A stretch of 64,000 nt of DNA from Pyrenochaeta sp. MPI-SDFR-AT-0127 (Eukaryota; Ascomycota; Dothideomycetes; Pleosporales; Cucurbitariaceae), in assembly GCA_020747015.1 (NCBI GenBank), contig JAGTJM010000019.1, forward strand, positions 434,001 through 498,000. Direction: 5' to 3'. Made by a program: the position numbers and the translations under genes. Each line of letters opens with the position of its first letter. The stretch's first letter is position 1. The notes below the pieces were generated by a model that was not told the origin of the DNA, ran no database searches, and worked only from the letters and a program-made list of their open reading frames with translations. Below are positions 10,774 through 22,895 of the stretch, piece after piece.

Positions 10774-13700
10774 CTCACTCAAGGCGATTGCAAAAGTTCA
10801 CGGAGTAAGACCGGATACCGTTAGTAATTGGCGAACTCGCCCCCGCATTTTTATTCGATCCCGGTTGTACTTTAGCAAGGCGCATACGGCACGGTGGACA
10901 AGCAGCACAATACCCATTTGAAAAAAGTTTTGAACCAAGTTCTGTAGTCGAAATTATCATCAGATTTCACCATCTCCCCGTTTCATATTTTGTCTACGTC
11001 CAAATTATCACACCATCTCAGGCAGTCAAGCGAAATTGCGACGATCAAAAGATCCGGGTACCGGTACCAGTCCTAGCCTTGGAGGAACGTGTGCAACTGG
11101 CTGGCAGGCCGCTTCTTCTCTCGACAGTATTTCTTTACGACACGGAGGGCAAGAGGCAATTTGCTCACGGCGAACGTTATCTGGTCCTTAATCAAACTTC
11201 ACGATGCTGCTTTGGTACTGAATTTGCCAAAGCTGAGCTGCATCTCAGCAAGTGTGAGACGCGCTCTTATCCGACGGCGACAACTCCGAAATCACGCAAC
11301 GCTCACCTATCGCCACTCGCGGGGTCCCAGCTCGAACCACAATTGTGTGCGGGTTGCTGCGGGAGGCTAGCTGGACTTCATCTGCGCCCGTCATCCGGTG
11401 AATACCATCGGATATCCAATTATATCTACTTCCGACCAAGTCACGCTACGCAGATCACCGTTGCACCAGTGCTGCAGTCATGTTCTGGGTGATTGGGCAT
11501 AATTTTACCATAGAAAATTTATTATAAACTTTGTCTAAGCAGAGAAATCACAGTCTACATCTTGGTCCTGTTTCATTAAGAGGGGAATAGACCTTTGCAA
11601 GGTATGGAACACGACATCTCTAAATAGAAGTTGGTAGTAATTCTCTCTCTCTGAGCTGCGGAAATGCATCCTCATTCCAAACCTTACTTGTTCAAGCGCG
11701 AGACATTGTACCTTCAAGACATAACATGCATAACAGACCAGATGGGGCCAACTTGTCAAGCTCATAGTGGGCCCATCCAGACCCATAGAAGGACCATTAA
11801 TGTGGCACTAATCAGAGCTATGTGGCCAATCACGAATCATATCCGCACAAAGCACGTCCTTTGGACTTGATTTCCTACCCACTTCAGTACTTATCCGCTG
11901 CGCTTTCATGCCAAATGGCATAATATCAGGATTCGTATGAATCGCAGCGTATCAGCACGATTTCGACACGTCAGCCGTGCTGTAGGTGAAGTTCGAGTGA
12001 AATCCTATAACCTGGCCTGGAAGCATTCGCGGTATCAGGAGGCAGGACGCTGCATGCGTGATCCTATACAAATTGACGGATACGTCCCAACCGGATATAG
12101 AGTTTGATGACGTTCCATAGCCCATACGTTGAAGGATGATACATTTGACTGCTGCTGACGTTGTATTGCATGAGCGAAATACTTTGTTATTTTCTACCAT
12201 CGGACGAAGCAACGGGAAGGGCTACTGGCTCATTCAAAGCGACCGTTGACAGTGCTCTTGCGACTGCGGAGACTCTACCCACACTCGAGCATGACACCAC
12301 TCCTGTCTGGTCCACAAGTCTTGCGGAGCTCCCACGTGGCACAGAAAGAAACGACCGTGACATCTTAGTCTTCCCGCTCAGGTGCCCATTTCCCATCTTG
12401 GGCGGTGGACGTCGCCAGTACAGCCATCTCAAATGCTTCCTATTAGTCCCTGTTGTGACAGCGGGCAGCAGGTTGCAAGAGCTCGCGGCAGTCATCTAGA
12501 TTCCCGAAAATAATCTGTTTCAAGGTGGTCGAAGGATTGAGAAGGCGACACAACTGACTCGCGTCGAGACGAAAGATATTCGGTCAATGATTGCCGAAGA
12601 CTACCGTGCTCAGACTCAACCCAAAACTGAGTATCATCAATCTTGATGAGCTGATGAACATTTGGTGACGACAACACCAGCTCCCAAAAATAGTCGGAGT
12701 GTGAAAATGATTCGATAACTTTGAAGATGGCTATGGCATATCTGTGAATTATTTTGCCCGAGGAGCGAATCCCTGCGCCACATCGGAGTAACACCGCGAA
12801 CCTTCCCATGTAGCTTGACTCACTTCAATGCAGTGCAGCCCATCGCTCCGCCGCCGCAAGCGTGCTTGGCGATCTCAACCTGCCCTACGCTGGAAGGACA
12901 TCACGCCAGCAAACGTATCGGGAGTTCCCTTCGCCCCTCGCTAGCATCAATGGCGTTTGACGACGCTGTCGTAACTTGTGACGATCACGGGCCAACGTCA
13001 AGCCCGGATCGTGGGTCACGAGCTGCGAAGACGGGTGTAAAGGACAGGCTACCCCCGCTATTGCGCATCAAAGAACTTGCTCTCTGTGACTTGAGAACGG
13101 ATCAAGGCGTTACTCGACCGTCTTAACTCCTTCGGTGACATGGTCCCGTCATTAAAAGGCCATCCGCTGTCCTCCGCTTGGCTCAGCCATTGTTTTGAGA
13201 CGACTTTCCGTCTCCCCGCGCTTAGCAAGAGCTCAACTTTGAGTTGAAATAGCGTTCTCGGGGAAGCGCTGGTGCTCTTCCCTGCTGGGATGAACGTTGA
13301 CCGTTGGTGATCTCGTACGGTGCTTAGATGTGGCTGCAAGGGACAAGCCATGGACCAGCCATGGCGTGGGCGCAGCTTCGGTTCTTACTCCGTAAGCCGT
13401 AAGTCACTCTGAAATCAAGCCTCAGCGGAGATGTCCAGATAGCACCGATGCAGGTGACACCAGATACCATGGAGGGTTCTGGTCGCGTTGCAGCGGGACC
13501 ATGGCGACTGGCCTATCACAAATGCCGCACGCCGGTCCGAGTACCAAAACCACACCATTTTATCACCAGAACGTTAACCCAAGAATGCGGTACAGTTTCT
13601 GAATGATTATTTTTTTCACACCTGCGTGACAAACTAGGACTAACTTTAGCATCCTTAGCGAGGAATCTCGGAGACATTGTTCCTGCAAGCCATCCACTAG

Positions 13701-14421
13701 ACTTGCTGATCCCGCTCTCGACAGCAATCTTGTAAAACATAACAAACCTTTTCCTCACCTGCCTGAGTCCGTCGAATTATCATTCGCCAACTTTAAAGCG
13801 GACCACGGGACGTGCTCCCAGCCAACGATAGATCGATTGAACATGTCGGCAGTTGTAACCTGCATCGGCACTTTTCGAGCCACCGGCTGTTTAGCTGAAT
13901 CGTAGCCATACTCTCTAACACACAGAGTCAGACCTTCCCGAAGCCAGAGACCTGCTTTGACAGTTTTGACATTGCTAACACAGCAGGTCAAGGAGGACCA
14001 CGTTTCATGCTTGACGCCTGAGGATCCGCCTCGCTGGCTCGTCCGGCTCGGCCCGAGCTGTCAGCACAAAGAGCAGCCCGACATTGTTCTCGTTTTGCAT
14101 GCCCAAATGCATTCGGTCCGATGACTCGTGTTCAGTCAGTCCACTTGCACATCGAGGTACTCAGAGACGAAACCATCCTGGAACTTCCAAGTCTCTCCAG
14201 AACCTGGGGGCACATCACTCGATTTAGGATCACACGGATGCACCCTGAAAGTTCGGAGCATATGCGGCTGTGGCACAAGATCTAAGATGCAGTGACACAC
14301 AGATCTCAGATGCAACAAGATACAGAAAGAAAAAAGCAAATAAACCGTCTTCTTTAGTGACAAGCGCTGTAACGCCTCATTCACATATGTAAAACGAATT
14401 AGCAGCTGGATTCTGGCGCCA

Positions 14422-14440
14422 CGGCGGAGCGACTCCGCCG
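14422..14440. repeat. Perfect short hairpin, CGGCGGAG arms
   Basis: CGGCGGAG (14422-14429) is followed by CGA and the exact reverse complement CTCCGCCG (14433-14440). A related but shorter inverted repeat, CGGAG-CTGA-CTCCG, lies about 70 bases further right. No gene boundary explains it. Confidence 0.6.
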
Positions 14441-15141
14441 ATTTCAGCCCGCGTCCCAAGTTTTAAAGCAAGGAAAAAGGCTGAATCTCTACACCACCTA
14501 CGGAGCTGACTCCGCTGCGCCTGTGATACGGTGCGGAAGCAGCAGAATAGCTTCCATCCAGGCGGGCTAAAACGCAGGTCAATGCCATCGATGTGACGTG
14601 CATGGCTGTGTGCATGGCCGCGTGCCTTGGGGCTTTGCTAACCACGCCATGTTTAAGTTTCATCAATGAAGCGAAATGCTAGGCCAACCACTGCCTTCCA
14701 TCCTGGGGGTCTAGATGCTCAGCTTACGTTTGACCGGGTATCCTCGCGAGGAAAGACATTTCGGTCCTTCCGAATTTGCATTTCTCAAGCCGGCAGCGAC
14801 ATTTGTTTCGACGTACGGTCTCTCTTCGGCCATGTTTGCTTCAGATTTGCTTTATGTTCCGCACTCCCCGCCACTCATCATGCTTGGCCGGCCTCCTTCC
14901 CGATGCATCTTGTCTTCATATGGCCAAATCTCGCTAACAAACATTCGATTGACGTGGATAGCATGTTGAAGGATACGCAGTGATCAGCGGTTCGAGCCCA
15001 TCTTGCAGTTCATTGCGGCCCGAGGAGCAGAGTAGACTGGATTCGACCCGAATATTACCATACCATAAGCACAACATCTGTAGGAAGAGCCGGGCTACTG
15101 TCTTCGGCCTTCGGCCCTTAGGTTCGTCCTTAAAGTTCTGC

Positions 15142-15159
15142 GTCGGCTTCGAAGCCGAC
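15142..15159. repeat. 18-bp perfect palindrome
   Basis: GTCGGCTTC (15142-15150) is followed directly by its reverse complement GAAGCCGAC (15151-15159). It lies about 570 bases upstream of the ERG27-type gene. It could bind a dimeric regulator or be a chance product; nothing here decides. Confidence 0.6.
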
Positions 15160-15730
15160 CTTGGATACCTGGAGATGTGCGGAGCGCGAGAGGCGAGAAG
15201 CGAGAATGCTTGACTGTAAAGTTTCACCACGTCCCTGCAGTCAGACATAATTGGAAGCCACTTGAGAGCCCAGAGCAGAGCAGAACTGTTCTCCCCCACC
15301 CACCCTACAAAGTTTCTATTTCAGCAGGTGCTCCAGAATTTATTACATTATTGTGGGACACACTGGGGAACTCCTGGTATTCTTTCCTGCGTCATCCACG
15401 GTAAGCTCTGGTATTCCAAATATTGAACCATTGCTGCAAATGCCGAGCTGCCCAGGCAGTTCCCGCATAACCTTGAGTATCGAAGCTCTCAAAGCGGGCA
15501 GGCCAGTGGCACAGTGGAGAACTGTAGATGTTTAGATTTTGCTGCATGCCTTCGAGCCCGCTACAGGAAATGATGATAGAATTATATGTTGATATTGTCC
15601 AATGAGCATGTCGAATATACTGATTTTCTGTGTGATTAAATAACGATTGGCTGGTGGAATGCGCATTTTCTTAGCGACTTCAGGAACAGGAAACCGCGGG
15701 CGGAGCCGCGTGATCTCACCGCAGCCAAAC

Positions 15731-17077
15731 ATGTCCCTCACAGAAGACACTCCAACACCAGAAAATGGCTTCTATGTTCTTATCACAGGCGCCAACAGGT
15801 CTGAATACCCATCCTACAGTTCGTATGTCCTTAATTGACCCATAAGCAGTGGCCTGGGACTTGGCTTCGGAACCCGCTTGATCGACGAATTTCTTCAAAC
15901 CCGTCCGCAAACGGAATCTCTCGTCCTCATAATCACGACTCGAGACCAACGCAAAGGCGACGCCACGATCGAAAAACTACAACGGCATTTGCGCAAGGTC
16001 ACCAGCGGCCATGAACAAAAGCTCCCAGGCATTTCACTTAGGCAGGAGCGGCTGGACCTGCTAAGCCTGGTCTCGATACAGGCACTCTCCAAGAAGCTGC
16101 GAGAGACTACGCCAAAGCTTGATGCTGTCGTCTGTAATGCGGGAATCGGTGGTTGGACTGGCATCAATTGGCCTCTTGCCATCTTCACGATACTCACAGG
16201 TTGGTCGAGAGCCGTCACCTGGCCGACATTCAAGATTTCAGGCGTCGGGTGGGTGACAAAACCGCAAATACCGGCAGAGAAGAAGGTCGAGGAGCCTCCT
16301 CTAGGGGAAGTCTTCTGCGCCAACTTTTTTGGACACTATCTGCTTGGACACTACCTGGCGCCGCTATTGGCAAAGCACTCCAGGAGCGAGAACACAAGGG
16401 GTAGGCTCATTTGGGTCAGCAGCTTGGAAGCCTATGAGCATGTCCTTGACATGAATGACATTCAGAGCATTCTGTCCACGGTACCTTATGAGGCGACGAA
16501 GCGATTGACTGATGTCATGGCTGTTACTTCAGCTCTGCCTGACATGTCTGATGTCGTAGACGACTACCTCGAGTACCCTCAATCCGCCGAAAAGACTACA
16601 AAGCCACGCATCTACACCGCACATCCTGGTATCTGTGGCACTGCGATTATTACCCTTCCCATTGTCCTCGAATACCTCATGATGGCAGCTTTCTACATCG
16701 CTCGCTGGCTCGGCAGCCAATGGCATCCTGTCACTGCTGAGAAGGGTGCTTGCGCAATGGTCTGGCTTACACTCGCGAAGCAAAGTACACTAGACGACAT
16801 GGAGGCCAAGGAAGGCGTGGGCAAGTGGGGCAGTGCAACAGACTTCTGGGGCCAAGAGCGCGTGGAGCGGACAGAGATGGCGGGCTGGGGATGGGGAGGA
16901 AAGCTGGAAGAACGCAAGAGAAAGTATGGCAGGGACCCACATTCGAAGGACCTTACCAAAGAGAGTCAGCAAAGGTTCCTGGATACGGGAAGGAAGTGCT
17001 GGAAAGAGATGGAGGCGCTGCGCATTGAGTGGGAGAACCGGCTGAGGGAGGCTGGTGTCGGAATCGAGCTGGATTAA
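15731..17077 (+). CDS. ERG27: 3-keto-steroid reductase (ERG27 type), short-chain dehydrogenase
   Basis: Exons 15731-15798 and 15850-17077 with a 51-nt intron (GTCTGA...GCAG) give 431 residues. Erg27 reduces the C-3 ketone formed during C-4 demethylation in ergosterol synthesis, using NADPH at the ER or lipid droplets. The Rossmann signature is restored exactly by splicing (LITGANSGLGLGFG, a TGxxxGxG motif). Further on are the VVCNAGIGG motif, WVSSLEAYEH and the catalytic Tyr-Lys pair in VPYEATKRLTD, which matches the YxxxKRLTD pattern of this family. A hydrophobic segment (TAIITLPIVLEYLMMAAFYI) downstream suits membrane association. The start at 15731 (MSLTEDTPTPENGFY) is the ATG nearest the fold; in-frame ATGs at 15647 and 15659 would add up to 28 residues. 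Confidence 0.9.
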
Positions 17078-18925
17078 AAGTAATACCATCGGAGGGGAAC
17101 ACGATGAATCTCTGTGTTTCCGGAAGTCGATATGCATGGTCTTCCGAAACGATTAATGGCAGATGAGATGCGATATCTAATGTTTGATTTTTCACGATCC
17201 TCCCGACTCGCAATCACGGTTTCTCACTGACGGAAAACAAGTGTCCTCTCTCCTCTTCGGCCACCAAAAAGGGCCACGTTGGTTGTATGTAGCATGAGGT
17301 CTATTTCCCTGCATCATCAAGGCCGGAAGCCAGGCCCTTGGTATTTTCAAGATGCACTCGAAGTGAAGACGTCTTGATGTCAACGGGATGCGAAAAAGGC
17401 CGTCGAGCTTCGGTCACGTAAAATCAAAAGCAATCATGACTGCATTGTCCTTTCTCCGTACCATGGTGCTGTGGAAGGTCCCACATAACAGCCCAAGCAC
17501 GCGGCCCAACTCGGCACTTGTTTGGAGCAGGGCCAGGACAGGGTCCAGACAGGGCCTTAAAAGGGGCTACGCCGTGTGTGCGTGGGTTTTGTGGGGTAAA
17601 GTCCACCATGGATCAACCGCGCAAGGTGAGGATGGAGGGCCTAGCACTCTTGTATCCGTCATCCAGCATTCAGAGCGTGTTGTTGATCAACGATGAGATG
17701 ATTTCTCGGGGGATTATCAAACACTCGGTTTGGGCACAAAAAGCAAAAGTGACCCAAGCCCCATCACGTCTCTCCTGCACACCTCAGAGCGCCTCCCCAT
17801 TCGTCGCACACGGTCCTCGCTCATGTCCGCGCCACGGCGGCGCGGGAATTGCTTCTCGGCGGGATAACGAAAACCGTTCGACTCTCGCAAAACTCTGTTC
17901 CTGCTCCCCGAACAAAGCAATGGTGATGGTGTGCATGCAACTCGACGATTCCTCGTCTCCTGTTCGTGTGATTTTTCTTCCGTGACGGGGCGTGGGCACT
18001 CATGCACACATCCCCGGCAAAGGCACTGTCAGACCAGGGCTCGACTGGGCGGATCCCCCAAGCAGGCACATTTCTGGCGAATTAGAATGGCTGGGGTTAT
18101 GCAGACCGTTGTGCTGGAACGCGCCGGACCAGGGCTCCCGCTGTGCCCCCCTTTGCCGCTAAACCCCTCTGGGGCACGCCTTCCCTTGGATCGCATCTGG
18201 CAGCTGCCCGACACTCGACTGTTGTCCCATTTCATCCCTTTGACACGGACATTCTCGCTGCTTTCACGGTGTGCACCAAAGGAGTTTGCTTTGAGGGCCC
18301 TCGCAGTTCTCCCTGCGCAAAACCTGGCAGTGGTGAAAAGCGCTTTTCTTGTGGTTTTTCGGGTAGCGCATTTCGACGTTATTGCTCCAGTGACGCGGAA
18401 TCTGGCTCCTTTCACCGCTTATTTATTTCTTCAACCACCCTTCCCCGGACTGCATTTCGAGGCGCGCAAAAAAGAAAAATCGTCGGGGAACTACCATCTT
18501 CGCTCACTGTGAGAAAAGATATGGAACCAAAGAACGACCCTCTCTCGAGTGATTTCCCTCCCATCTTCGCGCGCGACGACACGCTTTGAGCACGCGACCA
18601 TTGTCGACTTTCGCAAAGCCCGCGCAAACTTCACCTGCGGTTTGCATAGGCGCCTTGCGATATAGTCGGCCGCGTTCCATGACGCATCGAATTTGCTCTT
18701 GTACAATACCACCTGTCTCCAGCCCCTTGAAGGGAATGGTGACCCCAGAAAGAGCATATACTGATTGTACTGGAGCCTGGAGCGCACAATCACATTGTTC
18801 AAGCTTTAGCCCTTATTGAGGAACAAAGAGCTGTCACATGGTGGCGACAAATCGACATTACTTTATACACAATTCCCTTAGTTGCAGATCCACCCGTTCC
18901 CATCGTACCCAACCCTCTTACTATA
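17078..18925. other. Intergenic: ERG27 3' flank and promoter of coiled-coil gene
   Basis: Several frames stay open for 60-190 codons around 17.5-18.5 kb, but they overlap on both strands, lack motifs and are rich in Arg/Pro/Ser as expected of chance frames in GC-rich DNA. The last ~300 bases resemble a promoter or leader for the gene at 18926. No RNA gene was recognised. Confidence 0.5.
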
Positions 18926-20905
18926 ATGTCGACTTCACCGTCATCGCGCGGCTCCACGCGTGGAACTCCTCTACGACCCTCTACACCCGATCATTCGAGA
19001 CCTGGAATCACACGGACAACCTCTTCCTCGGTTGCGCCAAAGTCAGAGTACCTGCGTCATGCCCTCCAGGCTCGAAGAGCGCAAAACACACCGACCCCCT
19101 CTCCCATCGATATGCGACCACCACCCCCATCAACCCCCAAACCCTCGGAAATCAACACCAAGACTTCTCCGGATATCTTCGCTGAGTTCGCTCTTACTGA
19201 AGAGCAAACAACTCCTGTTTCTCCGATACGCAGGCGAAGGCCTAGCGATGCTGGGCCGCCCCGCTCAAAGACAAACCGAGAGCTTACCAGCGAGATCGAG
19301 AGGCTAAAGGATAGCCTCATGACCTCCAACATGCGGGTCGAGCTCCTGAAAAAGAACAACTCGGAGCTACAGCATGACCTGACCAAGGCAAAGGAGCGAG
19401 TGGAGGAACTGGAACCCCTGGAGCAGGAGAATTACGAACTTCAGAATGAGAACGAACATATGAGGCTCAAAGTAGAGGACATGGAGGAGGAATGTGGGTG
19501 CTTGAGGGACGCTAATGAGACTTTACGGAAGACTAACGAGGAGCTCTCTGCTATTGCTGATGAGAGCGCCTCGCATTGGCAAGGTCAGGAATACGCCATT
19601 GAGGAAGCTGCTGAATGTATCATCAAGCTGGAAGAAGAGAAGAGTATTCTTGCAGCCGAGTTTCAAAAGCTCAAAGAGCGAGTAACGGCTTTGGAAGATA
19701 CGTCGCGCTCCAGCACCCTCGTTGATGGTAGCCCTGGAAGATATCCGATGCGTGTTTATAGCGTCGACGAATCGAGACCGTCTACCAGTCACTTTGATTC
19801 CGACTACTATAGTCAACCGGCTTCACCTCAGGTTCTACCTAGCAAAGATTCGATTGTCTCCATGACGCCTTCGGAGCGTTCGAAGAAGTTCCTTGACTTG
19901 AGCGAAGAACGTAGGCGATCTGCACGCGATCTTGTGAAGCGCATCTCGGCAGCGTCTTTGAAAGCATTGAGCATGCAATCTCCGTCTCCCCCGCCAAAGG
20001 TTCCACCGATTCCAGAAGCGTACCAGCAACGACTCACTCTCATTGATGAGGATAGGATGGCTGGGGCTACACCAGTCCCGAAGACACCTGGACGATACCG
20101 AAAGGGTCGGCAAGCCATTCCGCAGTCATTGCTGGATGCGGCGCAGGTCTCACCCGTACGCCAAGATCTAATCGTGCCAAAGTCTCCGGCAACCCAATCC
20201 GAAGGCCTGCGAGGGTTATACCGCCCCGATCGGCTCACCAGGAGGAAGACATCGAACGACGTCCGCCCATCCTCGAGCCACGTAAGCCCTGCGAGTGCAG
20301 CCAGTTTGTTAGGCCGCAAATGCACCATCATCGACGCGTCACCCCGTGTCCCATCGCGTGGCAGCAGCAAGCACGCACGTACGAAAAGCTCAAGCGAGCA
20401 CATCCAAGCTCGCACCCCACGCCACCGGCGACAGTCCGATTCCGATATGAATACACCCACTAGCAGCCCTCAGACCCTGGACGAATCTGTGTCTTCAGAG
20501 TGGGAATCCTTGGCTCCTCCGCCATCTGTGACTGTTTTGCCTGAAAGTGATCTGACATCCGAGCTAGATCCAGGAGAAGACAGAGACAGATGGTGGCGCA
20601 GCATGGACAGACTGACACTCTCGCAAGTAATGGCACAATCTCGACTTGCTACACAACAACAGGTGATACAGGCCCAGTCACAGATCACACCGGACGTACG
20701 TTCCCCTCTGGAAAGGTCAGATGAAACTAGTATTACGACCAGATCCCTAAGGAGTAATGAGAGAAAGAGTAAGACGACACCGAGTACGCCAAGTGAGTAT
20801 GTCGGCAAGGAGAGGGACTTTTTCTTCAACAGCACCGAGGACGAGGAGACATTCATACAAAAGGCCAAGGCTAGGATGGGCCTTGGGAGTAGAAAGCAGC
20901 CGTGA
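18926..20905 (+). CDS. Coiled-coil, Ser/Pro-rich protein of unknown function
   Basis: A single exon encodes 659 residues. Residues 1-110 are disordered and Ser/Thr/Pro-rich, with many SP/TP sites (possible proline-directed kinase targets). Residues about 114-258 form a long coiled coil with regular leucines (RELTSEIERLKDSLMTSNMR onward). The remainder is basic and Ser-rich with many SP/TP dipeptides, ending in an acidic patch (FFFNSTEDEETFIQKAKARM). This resembles cytoskeletal or spindle-pole scaffold proteins of filamentous fungi in general architecture, but I do not recognise a specific family, so no function is assigned. The ATG is the first in a frame that opens just upstream. No introns are needed. 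Confidence 0.85.
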   Translation: MSTSPSSRGSTRGTPLRPSTPDHSRPGITRTTSSSVAPKSEYLRHALQARRAQNTPTPSPIDMRPPPPSTPKPSEINTKTSPDIFAEFALTEEQTTPVSPIRRRRPSDAGPPRSKTNRELTSEIERLKDSLMTSNMRVELLKKNNSELQHDLTKAKERVEELEPLEQENYELQNENEHMRLKVEDMEEECGCLRDANETLRKTNEELSAIADESASHWQGQEYAIEEAAECIIKLEEEKSILAAEFQKLKERVTALEDTSRSSTLVDGSPGRYPMRVYSVDESRPSTSHFDSDYYSQPASPQVLPSKDSIVSMTPSERSKKFLDLSEERRRSARDLVKRISAASLKALSMQSPSPPPKVPPIPEAYQQRLTLIDEDRMAGATPVPKTPGRYRKGRQAIPQSLLDAAQVSPVRQDLIVPKSPATQSEGLRGLYRPDRLTRRKTSNDVRPSSSHVSPASAASLLGRKCTIIDASPRVPSRGSSKHARTKSSSEHIQARTPRHRRQSDSDMNTPTSSPQTLDESVSSEWESLAPPPSVTVLPESDLTSELDPGEDRDRWWRSMDRLTLSQVMAQSRLATQQQVIQAQSQITPDVRSPLERSDETSITTRSLRSNERKSKTTPSTPSEYVGKERDFFFNSTEDEETFIQKAKARMGLGSRKQP

Positions 20906-21452
20906 AGGGGCACTACCATGACGACCAACGTCTTTTCTTTTGTCTGCCTTTTGCGACTTCTGAATTTTGCATGGTGTTTTGGATTTTCACGGCTTGATAC
21001 GGCGTTTTTCGAAAGGCAATATACTCCGCAAGGAGGTCATGGATACCATAGGGTTTGGGAGGATGTTTTGTCGAAAACCGCATTTTAATTGCGCAACGCT
21101 GCTATCAGAGCCGTTTCTATATTTCTAATACAAAGCTTAATACCTCAGTAGTTCATTCAAATGCAAAGCACACGTCTAAACATATTTACAAATGTCAATA
21201 TGGGAGACCATCGTTACACGTGACATCCCGCCACGGTAGTCCCTTCCCCCAATCCCAAGCTGTGGCACCTCCGCCCTTCGCTCCGCACGGCCTGCTATCG
21301 TCGTCATTCGCAACCACCTTTCCCCATCCCCTCCCACCCAACTTTGTGTGTGTAGCACACTGTTTTCTTCCCTTTCTTTTTTTTCACACACATAGCGATG
21401 CGCATACATCTATTCCGCTGAGACCGGCCACGACACGACACGACACTACAGG
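20906..21452. other. Intergenic spacer (547 bp)
   Basis: This holds the 3' flank of the coiled-coil gene and a CT-rich leader of the DscB-like gene. A run with repeated CGACACGACACGACAC lies just before the next ATG. No other feature is seen. Confidence 0.5.
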
Positions 21453-22506
21453 ATGATATCGTCTGGCTTCACGAATGCGCCAGTCTCGCAATTCCTCGTC
21501 TTCTCCACAGTCATTGGAGCGCTCCTTGCGACGATTACGGATACGAGATATTATCTGCATCTCCTGGTTGTGCCGCACATTTGGAATTATGGTCAGCTTT
21601 GGCGATTTGCGACGTGGCAGGTATGTTAAGATTGTATACTGGCGCATGGGAGAAGTGGCGTATGTGGTGTCTCTCAGCGTATTGTGCGCTCGATAGTAAG
21701 AAGGACGGATAATGGTAAATGGAGGCTAATGTGCATGTATAGTTATGCTTCACAAACTCTACAGAAGTTTTATTCGGCGTTGTGACGTTTTATCAACTTC
21801 GGGTTATTGAGAGACTATGGGGGAGTAGGAAGTTTGCTGTACGTTTACCCTTCTGCACCATATCTCAATTCTTTTCCATGACCGCTGCTAATAATCGCGT
21901 CAGTCATTCCTCCTGGCCACTCTTCCCTACACGACCCTCCTCCCCCCACTCATCCTAACCTTTATCCTCCGCCCACTCACGTTTGGTCGTATTAACCATC
22001 TCCCTGCTGGCCCAACAGCCATTCTCTTTGCCCTCCTTGCAAATTACTACGCCGCTGTACCTTACACCTACCGATACAAGATCTCTCCTTGGGCATCGTC
22101 ATCCCCACAGTCCAATTCACAAGCGCTGTCCAGCCTCTGGTCTCGCAGCTTAACGCTGACGTCCAAGTCGCTCTCATACTTACCCCCATTACAACTTGCT
22201 TTGTCCCAATTCCCAGGAAGCTTTTTGGCCGCAGCTGTGGGCTGGGCCATAGGCACAGCATATAGAAGGGATCTTTTGCCTGGCGCGTCCAGGTGGAGGG
22301 TACCGGGCTGGATGGTTGGCGAAGAGAAGAAGAAAGGCTTTGAAGGCCTGAGAGCGAGATTGGATGCCGAGCGAGAGAGAGAAGGTGGTGCCAGTGGCCT
22401 TGCGACGGGCATACTGGCGGGAGAGACCGGTCAGGGTGCTGGAGGGACAAGGCAGAGGAGGACGCTGGGTGATATGGTTGCGGAACAGTTTAGAGGGAGG
22501 AACTGA
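21453..22506 (+). CDS. dscB: DSC E3 ubiquitin ligase subunit 2 (DscB/UBAC2-like rhomboid-type membrane protein)
   Basis: Exons 21453-21620, 21743-21838 and 21904-22506 join in frame to 288 residues. The DSC complex is a Golgi/endosomal membrane ubiquitin ligase that in fungi activates the SREBP sterol/hypoxia factor. The N-terminus NAPVSQFLVFSTVIGALLAT, then HIWNYGQLWRFATWQ, and the middle segment FYQLRVIERLWGSRKFASFL match human UBAC2 and fungal Dsc2 (compare FRIFERRYGSRKFASFL in UBAC2). Several hydrophobic helices follow, including LLPPLILTFILRPLTFG. The tail (RWRVPGWMVGEEKKKGFEGL onward) is hydrophilic; I do not see a clear UBA domain. The first intron (122 nt) is longer than is usual in this window; the second is 65 nt. 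Sterol-related ERG27 lies about 4 kb upstream, probably by coincidence. Confidence 0.85.
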
Positions 22507-22895
22507 GAATTGCGGGTAGAGCTTTAATTGCTTTATAGTCGAATTAGCAACTTTAGAATGGAAGGTTTTGTTGGTGGTTATACGAGAATATAACGCTTAT
22601 GAGACTTATGAATTTCCCATGTGAATCTCATGACAATGCGACTGTCCCGCTCTACAGTTTGCTGTATGCAAAGCCTTAGGCTACACATCATGGCTAGTCA
22701 TTGTGGTGTTGGTCAATACCACCAGCTACTTGAGCCTCCCTAGCTTAGCATCTCGTGTAGTCGTCAAGTAAACGATACATGCAACTATACGGGCTCGGAG
22801 GGGAAGGCGCACTAGTACTCAAATTGCCCCACATTTCTCATGTCTTTGAAATACCCCAGTGTCATCACACACTGCTGCACTGTCTTTCTTTTGGC
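22507..22895. other. Intergenic spacer, AT-rich
   Basis: No feature is seen apart from an in-frame upstream ATG (22779) for the next gene. Confidence 0.5.

Larger units (their letters stand above)
10774..15730. other. Gene-poor stretch of about 5 kb with scattered palindromes
   Basis: No gene is supportable: open frames are short (up to about 140 codons), mutually overlapping and without recognisable motifs. Perfect inverted repeats stand out at 14422-14440 (8-bp arms, 3-base loop), around 14503-14516 (CGGAG/CTCCG) and at 15142-15159 (18-bp palindrome). It could be old decayed repeat DNA, but no transposon domain was recognised. Confidence 0.5.

Noticed and set aside
14986..15000. B-box-like GGTTCGAGCCC suggesting a tRNA
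   Set aside because: No matching acceptor stem, A box or anticodon arm upstream.
10774..15730. Transposon remnant
   Set aside because: No transposase, reverse transcriptase or long terminal repeats recognisable in any frame; only short palindromes.
17518..18512. Several 150-190-codon plus-strand frames upstream of the coiled-coil gene
   Set aside because: Mutually overlapping and overlapped on the minus strand, no domain, likely promoter DNA.
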